Assembly (NCBI GenBank): GCA_902762335.1
Contig: CACWNZ010000005.1
Coordinates: forward strand, 1 to 16,533
Reading direction: 5' to 3'
DNA: 16,533 nt
Source: an uncultured Ruminococcus sp.
GTDB taxonomy: Bacteria > Bacillota > Clostridia > Oscillospirales > Acutalibacteraceae
The notes beneath the pieces are model-generated. The model was not told the origin of the DNA. It saw only the letters and a program-made list of their open reading frames with translations, and ran no database searches. The translations under genes and the position numbers were made by a program. Position 1 is the stretch's first letter, and each line of letters begins with the position of its first letter. Below are positions 7,631 through 13,689 of this stretch, piece after piece.

Positions 7631-8638
7631 ATGAAAAGAATACTTATAATCACTACAGGCGGCACCATAGGCAGCACCATAGAAAACGGGGTCATCTCCG
7701 CCGAAGAAGGAAAGCTCCTTGCGGTAGCTCTGTATAAAGAGCGGTACGGCGGCGCCGATATCACCGTGCTGAGCGCTATGGATATACTGAGCGAGGAGCT
7801 TGAAATAGGTCATTGGCAAAAGCTGCTCTGCTTTATAAAGGGTATCGCTCCCGACAAATACGACGGGCTTATCATCACCCACGGCAGCGATACGCTATCC
7901 TACAGCTCGGCGTTTTTCGGGCTGTGCCTGTGCGGTCTTGATATTCCCGTGGCGCTCACCGCCGCCGACCTTGTGCCTGACGACCCGCGCAGCAACGCCG
8001 TGGAAAACCTGAGAGCCTGTGTTGAGGTCATCGAAAAATTCCGCAGGGGTGTTTTTACGGTATATAAAAATCCCCGCGACAGCTTTTGCAGCGTTTATAT
8101 CGCCACGAGGATAAGAGAGGCGGACAGGGTATCCGGCAGCTTTTCGTCCTTTGACGGCAGACCTTTTGCGCGCATAGAAAACGGCCGCTTTATAGATGAG
8201 CCGTTCTCTATGACTATCGACGAGCTTTATGCCCGCACCCGCCCCGTTATCCTGCCCGATATACCCGCTATCAACGGCAGTGTTCTTCTCGTGCGCCCTT
8301 ATCCCGGTATGGACCACTCCGCGCTTATGCTGAAAAAAAGCGTAAAGGCAGTGCTGTATATCACCTATCATTCATCATCGGCGGCATCAAGGGGCAGCAG
8401 GAGCGCTCTGTCTTTGCTGAAACGGTGCAGCAAAAAAGGGATCCCCTTCTTCCTGTGCTCCTTCGGCAGCTCTCAGACCGTATATGAAAGCTCGGACACA
8501 CTGATAAAAAACGGCGCTCTGCCGCTTAAGCATATTTCGGACGAGGCTGCCTTCGCTAAGCTTATTCTTGCGCTCATGCTCGGCGCAGATGATATTTACG
8601 GCTTTATGCAAAGCGAGATCTACTGCGAATATATATAA
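7631..8638 (+). CDS. asparaginase-like protein
   Basis: This 335-residue cytoplasmic protein belongs to the L-asparaginase/GatD-like fold that hydrolyses asparagine to aspartate and ammonia. The N-terminal motif TTGGTIG carries the expected nucleophile T12. The second motif reads THGSDT (83-88) where classical enzymes have THGTDT, so the second catalytic threonine is replaced by S86; D87 is kept. The region that normally supplies the catalytic lysine reads DRVSGSFSSF (165-174) and shows no obvious lysine. There is no signal peptide, which suggests a type I-like cytoplasmic enzyme. GAGGAGAT lies seven bases before the ATG. It is flanked by a divergent and a convergent gene, so it is a single transcription unit. 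It may be a true asparaginase or a relative with a different substrate. Confidence 0.8.
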   Translation: MKRILIITTGGTIGSTIENGVISAEEGKLLAVALYKERYGGADITVLSAMDILSEELEIGHWQKLLCFIKGIAPDKYDGLIITHGSDTLSYSSAFFGLCLCGLDIPVALTAADLVPDDPRSNAVENLRACVEVIEKFRRGVFTVYKNPRDSFCSVYIATRIREADRVSGSFSSFDGRPFARIENGRFIDEPFSMTIDELYARTRPVILPDIPAINGSVLLVRPYPGMDHSALMLKKSVKAVLYITYHSSSAASRGSRSALSLLKRCSKKGIPFFLCSFGSSQTVYESSDTLIKNGALPLKHISDEAAFAKLILALMLGADDIYGFMQSEIYCEYI

Positions 8639-8646
8639 AAAAGTTC

Positions 8647-8672
8647 AGGCTGCCGTGAAATATCGGCAGCCT
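8647..8672. terminator. bidirectional hairpin terminator between convergent genes
   Basis: AGGCTGCCG (8647-8655) pairs with CGGCAGCCT (8664-8672) across an 8-base loop. On the minus strand the stem is followed by GAAC and then six T residues (8642-8637), suiting the WYL gene. On the plus strand only TTATAAGTT follows. It sits between the asparaginase-like stop (8638) and the WYL stop (8698). Confidence 0.7.
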
Positions 8673-8697
8673 TATAAGTTGATCATTTATTAGAATA

Positions 8698-9738
8698 TCA
8701 GCCGTCAGTCTCATACGAGGCGGAAAGCTCCTTCAGGTAGTCTCTGTATTCGTCGCGCAGATCCTTGGGGAATACAAGCCTGAGCTTTGTTCCGAAACCG
8801 CTGAGCCAGGCAAAGAACTGATCGCTCTTTTGTACGATCACGGAGCAGCGGAAGTATTCGGGGTCATCATCATGCTGTACGGTTATCTTCTTGCCGAAGC
8901 GATCGGCTATTACGCTTGCAAGCTCGTTTTTCACCTTAAGGATTATATTTATATCCTCTCCGCCGAACATACCGAAGGCGGTATCGGCATATTTTTCAAA
9001 ATGGGTATTTCTGAAGTAATCTCCGCCCTCTCTCCTTTCATCAAGTATAGTGACGTCCTTCATTCTGTCAACGCGGAAGGTCCTTTCCTTGCCTGTTTCG
9101 GAATCGAAGCAGATAAGATAATAGAACTCGTTTTTCCATATAAGCGCAAAGGGACTCTGAACGTACAGCTTTACTTCGCCGTCCTCGCTCAGTCTGTTGT
9201 ATTCCCTCAGCTTTTCGGGTGAGTCGTAGTCTACGCAGGTCTTCTGATAGTGGAAGCTTATCTTTTTCTTATCGGATATCGCCTTATGTATATTGTCTAT
9301 ACTGTATATTATGTGACTGTTGTTGCTCTTTACGGTCTCCTCAAGATAGATCTGACGGTCAAGAAGACTGTCAGAGCCCGTTACGGAAAGCTTCTGCAGC
9401 TTTTTTATTATCTTTCTGGTCTTATCGGCAGAGATAAAGCGTGATGAAAAGAGAGCGTCGGTCAATATTTTAAGCTCTGCAAGCTCAAGGTCTTCGTCTA
9501 ACCTGAGATAGTAGCCTCTTCTTGAATTCTCGATCTCATAGCCGTAATCCTGAAGGCTCGTTATGTAGTTATATATGGATTTTCTGTCGGCAGTGAGCCC
9601 GTGCTTTTCTTCAAGCAGCCTTATAAGATCTGTGGCGCTCAGAAATCTGTCATCATCTTCTTCAAGCTTTATCTTGCTGTTCGACTTAAGCTCATCGAGT
9701 ACGTATAGGATCTTGAGCCTGTTGTCACCCTTTGACAT
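8698..9738 (-). CDS. WYL-domain transcriptional regulator
   Basis: The 346-residue protein has an N-terminal winged helix-turn-helix (about residues 1-75, with the RKSIYNYITSL recognition-helix region). A WYL domain follows around residues 145-245, with the core SPFALIWKNEFYYLICF-like strand pair and the FRVDRM motif. A C-terminal WCX-like extension ends near residue 330. WYL proteins bind DNA and sense a ligand, often a nucleic acid or small molecule, and many repress or activate defence or stress genes. GGAGGTG lies five bases before the ATG at 9738. Its promoter overlaps inverted repeats, suggesting self-regulation. No CRISPR array, Cas13 or other defence gene is in this window, so its target is unknown. 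Confidence 0.9.
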   Translation of the reverse strand: MSKGDNRLKILYVLDELKSNSKIKLEEDDDRFLSATDLIRLLEEKHGLTADRKSIYNYITSLQDYGYEIENSRRGYYLRLDEDLELAELKILTDALFSSRFISADKTRKIIKKLQKLSVTGSDSLLDRQIYLEETVKSNNSHIIYSIDNIHKAISDKKKISFHYQKTCVDYDSPEKLREYNRLSEDGEVKLYVQSPFALIWKNEFYYLICFDSETGKERTFRVDRMKDVTILDERREGGDYFRNTHFEKYADTAFGMFGGEDINIILKVKNELASVIADRFGKKITVQHDDDPEYFRCSVIVQKSDQFFAWLSGFGTKLRLVFPKDLRDEYRDYLKELSASYETDG

Positions 9739-9774
9739 TTCAGCACCTCCGCTTTGCTATTTCTTAATAAAATC

Positions 9775-9803
9775 ATTATATCATCAAAATATGTATATAT
9801 CAA
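9775..9803 (-). promoter_or_regulatory. promoter of the WYL regulator gene
   Basis: The -35 box TTGATA (9803-9798) and -10 box TATAAT (9780-9775) are 17 bases apart on the minus strand. TGA just before the -10 box makes it an extended -10. Both elements are close to consensus, so this should be a strong promoter unless repressed. Confidence 0.85.
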
Positions 9804-9818
9804 GATTCATTTTGATAT
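9783..9818. promoter_or_regulatory. candidate operator: nested inverted repeats over the WYL promoter
   Basis: Two perfect inverted repeats overlap the promoter. ATCAAAAT (9783-9790) matches ATTTTGAT (9809-9816) with an 18-base gap. ATATCAA (9797-9803) matches TTGATAT (9812-9818) with an 8-base gap, and its left arm contains the -35 box. Such a position would let a bound protein block RNA polymerase. The regulator encoded downstream is the natural candidate binder; this is inference. Confidence 0.45.
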
Positions 9819-9911
9819 TTGTTTTGAAAAATTCTCAGTTTCATTCGCATTTTTTTGTGTAGTATTATCAATGATTTCTAAAAAAGAAACAATCCCTCAG
9901 AACGAGCGCTC

Positions 9912-9951
9912 AAAAGGCACGGCAGCCCCGGAAAGGAGCGCCGTGCCTTTT
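9912..9951 (-). terminator. intrinsic terminator after the TPM-domain gene
   Basis: AAAAGGCACGGC (9912-9923) pairs with GCCGTGCCTTTT (9940-9951) as a 12-bp stem with a 16-base loop. It lies 23 bases beyond the stop of the minus-strand TPM gene. The T run is short (four) and is part of the stem. The neighbouring GAGCGCTC (9904-9911) is a separate 8-base palindrome. Confidence 0.75.
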
Positions 9952-9974
9952 GTGACTTATTATTTACGTCCTTA

Positions 9975-11660
9975 TCAGCGGTGATGACCTCCGCCGCCTC
10001 CGCCGAAATGACCGCCTCCACCGCCGTGGAAGCCTCCGTGACCTCCGCTGCTCGACTGTATCCTCACCTTTGAGAGGTGGCTGCCCAGATATTCGTCCTG
10101 AGAATCCCTCATTATCATTTTATTCCTTGAGGTATACATTGATGCCGACGCAGGCGCTCTGAATTTATATCTGCTCTTTATCGCAGCGCTGATAGATACC
10201 GCAACTATCGCGCCGACGGCAAGACCTATAAGCAGCGCTGCCCACCAATATTTATAGGGTCTGAATCTGCTGTGTACTATATTGCCGAAGAAAGCGTAGA
10301 CGTATTCGCCCGTTGCGGGGTCGGTGTAGTATATTCCCTCGACAAGCCCCCTGCTTTTGTAATCCCTGAGGGCATCGCAGTAGGCCTCTAAGCCCTTTAC
10401 TACCTCGGGAACGTCGGGCTGCTGACCTCCCACGGGGAAGTATGCCTCCATTATATACAGAATATCTGACACTCTGTCCGGGCTGCCGTCGTCGCCGTTG
10501 GTAAAGTAGAGAAAGGCATCGTTTGAGCTGAACATATAATCGTAGGCGTTTGTGTAGCCGTCAAAGTCCGCATAGAGATAGACCGTGCCGTTATATACCT
10601 TCGTGCCGAAGACAGACTGCGAGCCCTGAAACGCCATCTCCTCTATAACGTAGTCTGACCTGCTCTTTGAGCCGACGAATATGACTATATTGAAGCCGAT
10701 ATCCGCAGATGCCTGATCCATTGCCTTGAGAATGCGATTTGCCTGCTCGGTGCTGAACATAGCGCCCTCATCGACAAGATAGGCAGTCTCGCCCATGTAT
10801 TCTCTCAGGTCTGCGTTGGCGTCTCCCCTTATTGAGGTGTCAACGTAGCCGGGGTTGAGCAGTTGGGTATTTTTGCCGTAGTATGCAGGCTCCGTCTTTT
10901 CGGGCTTGATATAGGTCTGAGGAGACGAGCTCTCCTGCGCGGGCTCCCGTGAAGGCGGATCCGTATAGCGCGGGTCGTAGGGCGCATAGCTCACCTCGGG
11001 GACATAGCTTTCTTCGGGTACGGAGCTGTCCCACGGGTAGCTTTCCTCAGCCTCGCTCAGTTCCTCCCCCATATCGCTCGGGAACGCATACTGCATTGAA
11101 AGCTGAGCTGCTGTAAAGCCCGCAACGTTCCTTATATGCTTAGCCTCGCTGTAGTCGTCCTCATATTGATATTCCCTTGCATTTTTGAGTATAACGGCGC
11201 AGATATCCGCCTTGCCGTCGCCGCCGGGGTGGTAATACCGGATCGCGTCTCCGTAGCAGTAGATGTAGTCGCTGTTGCCGTTATTCTCGCTGCAGTCAAG
11301 ATATACGAATACGCCGCCCGATGCATAAGCGTCGTTAAATTCAAGATAGCTGCTGCCCTCTATGGCAAGGTCGGCACCCTCCGACTTCGTTCTCGGCTCT
11401 CTGCCGATATACATCCCCACCTTAAATTGTGAGGCGTTGTTCAGAGCAACGAGAGAATTATACAGGCTTACGAGGTCATCTTCGGACACCTTGCCCGTTT
11501 CGTCATAAAGATAGACAAGGCTCGTTGAAAGGGCATCGGAACGGTTAAAGCTGACCTCATCATCTGCACTGACGGTCAACACGGCGCTCCCGCAGAGCAG
11601 CGCGAACACGATACAAAGCGCAGACAGTAATGACAACGTATGTTTTATCACTTTTTTCAT
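9975..11660 (-). CDS. secreted TPM-domain membrane protein with Gly/His-rich tail
   Basis: The 561-residue product starts with a signal peptide (about residues 1-32, ending near VSA). A TPM-like domain follows (about 40-195), then a Pro/Ser/Tyr/Glu-rich linker (about 200-255). A second TPM-like domain (about 290-440) contains YLVDEGAMFSTEQANRI, the familiar TPM opening. A transmembrane helix spans about 471-494, and the cytoplasmic end carries a Gly/His-rich tail (538-561, five histidines). TPM proteins such as YgcG act at or in membranes; some are linked to phosphatase activity or photosystem repair, but the role here is unknown. The start overlaps the stop of the zinc-ribbon gene by four bases (ATGA), with GGAGGG about 11 bases upstream, so the two are translationally coupled. 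Confidence 0.85.
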   Translation of the reverse strand: MKKVIKHTLSLLSALCIVFALLCGSAVLTVSADDEVSFNRSDALSTSLVYLYDETGKVSEDDLVSLYNSLVALNNASQFKVGMYIGREPRTKSEGADLAIEGSSYLEFNDAYASGGVFVYLDCSENNGNSDYIYCYGDAIRYYHPGGDGKADICAVILKNAREYQYEDDYSEAKHIRNVAGFTAAQLSMQYAFPSDMGEELSEAEESYPWDSSVPEESYVPEVSYAPYDPRYTDPPSREPAQESSSPQTYIKPEKTEPAYYGKNTQLLNPGYVDTSIRGDANADLREYMGETAYLVDEGAMFSTEQANRILKAMDQASADIGFNIVIFVGSKSRSDYVIEEMAFQGSQSVFGTKVYNGTVYLYADFDGYTNAYDYMFSSNDAFLYFTNGDDGSPDRVSDILYIMEAYFPVGGQQPDVPEVVKGLEAYCDALRDYKSRGLVEGIYYTDPATGEYVYAFFGNIVHSRFRPYKYWWAALLIGLAVGAIVAVSISAAIKSRYKFRAPASASMYTSRNKMIMRDSQDEYLGSHLSKVRIQSSSGGHGGFHGGGGGHFGGGGGGHHR

Positions 11661-12766
11661 GTCAGAAAATACCCTCCGAGGAAAACGGCAAGGATTATCA
11701 ATGAGGCGATGAGTATACAGAACGCCGCAAGCTTTCCTTTGGAAACAGGCAGCTCACCCGCCGCCTTGCCGCTCTGACCGTTAACGGCATATTCCCACAG
11801 CTTTCCTTTATAGTCGAACGTCATAAACCACACGGGCAGCATCATATAGTCCCAGCTCAGCGTATCTATCCTGTCAAGCTGCCGCCTCGCCGTGAGTGCC
11901 ATATAATTGGTGGTGGAATCGAGCATAGTGCCGTTATTAGTAAACATTCTCTGCTTTATCCTCGGGAACACCTGCTCTTTTTCCACGTCGTATTTATCGG
12001 CATAGAAGCCGCTGAGATAAGCCATATTGAAGGGGCGCGCCCTTGTATAATCAAAGGGCTCTATCGACTCCATAAGAAGATCGTCTATCTTCTGAGAGCC
12101 GTCCGCAGGCACGCCCTCATAATTTATAGTAGCCTCGCGCACTACCCTGTAGCGTTTAGTTTCGGTATAGCGATAGTTGCCCGAGGTCCACGAGCGCCTG
12201 TTTTCGCCTATTGCCTCCATTCTTGATGAGGTTGACGAGCGCGCCACCCAGAACGGAACGTAAAGCCCCGTGAGCTTATCTATCTGCGCCGCAGATATAA
12301 GATCCTTCGGAATAAACCATTTTGATTTAGCCCAGCTATGAAAGTGCTGCACCGCCATATCCTTATCGAACTCGAACGGCAGCACCATAGACGGGCGATA
12401 CCTGCCGTCTACCCTGCCCTTGAGGATTACGGGGTTATGGCAGTAATAGCAGAACGCCGCAGCCGTATTGCCGTCAGATATGATCTCTGCTCCGCAGCTC
12501 GGGCAGGAATAGAGCTGTGTTTCCTCGTTGAAGCTTTCACGATCTCTTCTCTCCTCCTCGCTCATCTCAGGCTCGGGCGGCAGCTGACCTTCCTCAAGGT
12601 CGGAATACTGCTGCTCCTGCTCCATATATCTGCGCATGAAGTCGGTGACCTCCGCCTCACTGAACGAGCTGCGGCAGTATTCACAGGTAAACCGCTGCAC
12701 TGCCGGATCGAATTTCAGATCTGCGTAGCAATTCGGGCAATGAAATTGTTTAGCATCTATTGCCAT
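11657..12766 (-). CDS. zinc-ribbon membrane protein paired with the TPM protein
   Basis: The 369-residue protein has two CxxC-CxxC zinc ribbons: C10/C13 with C28/C31, and C88/C91 with C106/C109. They are separated by an acidic, Glu-rich stretch (50-80). A central region of about 220 residues follows, with recurring aromatic motifs such as LTGLYVPFW and LPVWFMTFDY. A C-terminal helix (about 344-367) should anchor it in the membrane with the ribbons in the cytoplasm. Databases usually label such proteins as TFIIB-type zinc-ribbon proteins or, misleadingly, as replication factor Y-like; no helicase motifs are present here. GGAGGAGGA precedes the ATG at 12766. Coupling to the downstream TPM gene suggests that the two form one membrane complex. 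The function is not known. Confidence 0.85.
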   Translation of the reverse strand: MAIDAKQFHCPNCYADLKFDPAVQRFTCEYCRSSFSEAEVTDFMRRYMEQEQQYSDLEEGQLPPEPEMSEEERRDRESFNEETQLYSCPSCGAEIISDGNTAAAFCYYCHNPVILKGRVDGRYRPSMVLPFEFDKDMAVQHFHSWAKSKWFIPKDLISAAQIDKLTGLYVPFWVARSSTSSRMEAIGENRRSWTSGNYRYTETKRYRVVREATINYEGVPADGSQKIDDLLMESIEPFDYTRARPFNMAYLSGFYADKYDVEKEQVFPRIKQRMFTNNGTMLDSTTNYMALTARRQLDRIDTLSWDYMMLPVWFMTFDYKGKLWEYAVNGQSGKAAGELPVSKGKLAAFCILIASLIILAVFLGGYFLT

Positions 12767-12799
12767 TTATATCCTCCTCCCGATTTTCGGTCTGTCTTT

Positions 12800-12829
12800 A
12801 TAATACAATATCCCCCTCCCCCTTGTCAA
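12800..12829 (-). promoter_or_regulatory. promoter of the zinc-ribbon/TPM operon
   Basis: TTGACA (12829-12824) and TATTAT (12805-12800) lie 18 bases apart on the minus strand. Transcription would begin near 12793, about 27 bases before the zinc-ribbon ATG. The spacer is unusually G-rich on the coding strand. The -35 box directly follows the GC-rich segment related to the repeats at 1-342. Confidence 0.75.
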
Positions 12830-12910
12830 CCGCCGCCGGCACAGAGCCTGCGCGGCGCAGAAGTATTGGTTATCATTGAAGTGGAGCGCGAAGTCGGCGC
12901 CCGCGGCGGG
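12830..12910 (-). repeat. possible degenerate relative of the GC-rich repeat element
   Basis: On the minus strand this spacer carries, in the same order as the repeats at 1-123 and 230-342, GCCGCGGG, ATGATA, CCAA and the exact 12-mer GCGCAGGCTCTG (12853-12842) followed by TGCC and a GGCGG tract. The 12-mer is the only long exact match; the material between is largely different. Like copy 2, it ends just upstream of a -35 box. The similarity could be partly chance in GC-rich sequence. Confidence 0.35.
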
Positions 12911-12933
12911 CTGTGTCAGTTCTTCAGGCTTAC

Positions 12934-12968
12934 AAAAAGCGGGGTGCAGCATTTGCACTCCGCTTTTT
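12934..12968 (-). terminator. intrinsic terminator after the 72-residue protein gene
   Basis: A 15-bp stem (12934-12948 with 12954-12968, one G-T pair, 5-base loop) has its outer five pairs A-T, giving TTTTT at the 3' end on the minus strand. It lies 10 bases after the stop of the small gene. The symmetrical A/T ends would allow termination in both directions. Confidence 0.9.
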
Positions 12969-12978
12969 ATAATTGATC

Positions 12979-13197
12979 TTACTGACCGAAAAGACCGCCG
13001 ATATTTCCGAGAGCGCCGAGCTTATCCATGCTCACCTTGGTCTTTACTCCCTCAAGGATCGCCTGCTGCTGTTCGGGCGGGATATTTCCTACAAGCTCCT
13101 TTATCGTACCTGCGGGATCCTTCTCGAACTTCTCCTTCATAGCTTCGTCTCCGGTGATCTTTGCTGCAAGCTCGCCGATCTTTGCCTTGATGTCCAT
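12979..13197 (-). CDS. small conserved-type protein, leader-peptide-like (72 aa)
   Basis: The 72-residue protein is probably cytoplasmic and largely helical, with many Lys, Glu and Ala residues. The core around DEAMKEKFEKDPAGTIKEL followed by IPPEQQ resembles the start of Nif11/NHLP-type leader domains, where a helix, an F-x-x-D-P turn, a second helix and an L-P/I-P turn recur. The end is Gly-rich (GALGNIGGLFGQ). No core peptide follows the GG and no RiPP modifying enzyme or exporter is nearby, so a free-standing role is more likely. It has its own promoter and terminator, and AAGGA lies nine bases before the ATG. I recall similar small proteins in many Clostridia but know no function. The coding call is strong; the leader-like reading is tentative. 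Confidence 0.8.
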   Translation of the reverse strand: MDIKAKIGELAAKITGDEAMKEKFEKDPAGTIKELVGNIPPEQQQAILEGVKTKVSMDKLGALGNIGGLFGQ

Positions 13198-13252
13198 TAC
13201 TCATTTTCCTTTCTTGTTAATGATTTTGCTTTCGCAATTATCCTGCATTCAG

Positions 13253-13281
13253 ATTTTACACCATTATTTGCCTTATGTCAA
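13253..13281 (-). promoter_or_regulatory. promoter of the 72-residue protein gene
   Basis: TTGACA (13281-13276), a perfect -35 box, and TAAAAT (13258-13253) are separated by 17 bases on the minus strand. The predicted start near 13246 gives a leader of about 49 bases before the ATG at 13197. With a strong terminator too, this should be a well-expressed single-gene unit. Confidence 0.85.
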
Positions 13282-13638
13282 TGCGCGCCGATAACGATCT
13301 GACAAAAGAAACGGTCTCAAGGATCACCTGACGGCGCGGCTCAGCTTCGTATCGCAGACGGCTTTTTTATTATCCTTCGTCATCAAAGTAAGATTGTGAT
13401 AGATTTATACTCGCAGCGGTCTTTCTACCGTGTTTATCATTCGTTCAAAGAACAATAATAGGCATAAAAGGCAGTTTTTTCCTTTTTGTTCCAATTATTT
13501 CCTGTTGATTTTATTATTTATTCTGTATATTTTCTCAGTGTTTTCATAATTTTGTCATTATTGTATTATAATTTACCGACTTTTTTATTCCCGCTGCTCA
13601 GAAAACGGTAAAATGGCAGGAACAGGCAAAAACTACGC
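13282..13638. other. non-coding gap of about 360 bases, no gene recognised
   Basis: The part near the small-gene promoter holds a distant inverted repeat, CGCGCCG (13284-13290) with CGGCGCG (13332-13338), and a run GGCTTTTTTATT near 13360-13371 that could end a transcript on the plus strand; I could not find a convincing stem directly before it. From about 13430 to 13590 the sequence is very AT-rich. A weak inverted repeat TTTACCG (13572-13578) / CGGTAAA (13606-13612) follows. I see no open reading frame with a ribosome binding site and no known riboswitch or RNA motif. Confidence 0.5.
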
Positions 13639-13674
13639 AAAAAAAGGTATCCCGAAGTGAAGTCCGGGATACCT
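13639..13674 (-). terminator. intrinsic terminator of the lysozyme gene
   Basis: AGGTATCCCG (13645-13654) pairs with CGGGATACCT (13665-13674), loop of 10 bases. On the minus strand a run of seven T residues (13645-13639) begins at the end of the stem. It lies 15 bases after the stop of the lysozyme gene at 13690. Confidence 0.92.
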
Positions 13675-13689
13675 GAAGGACGAAAATAA

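Noticed and set aside
8698..9738. WYL protein as a CRISPR-Cas13 accessory factor
   Set aside because: No Cas13 gene or repeat array occurs in the window, and WYL proteins are widespread regulators; the link would rest on the domain name alone.
12767..12958. 63-residue minus-strand frame upstream of the zinc-ribbon gene
   Set aside because: It runs through the terminator stem of the small gene and the -35/-10 promoter of the zinc-ribbon operon, so it is not a plausible gene.
13282..13380. Riboswitch or T-box upstream of the small gene
   Set aside because: The sequence lies upstream of that gene's promoter, not in its leader, and shows no conserved motif of a riboswitch or T-box class that I know.
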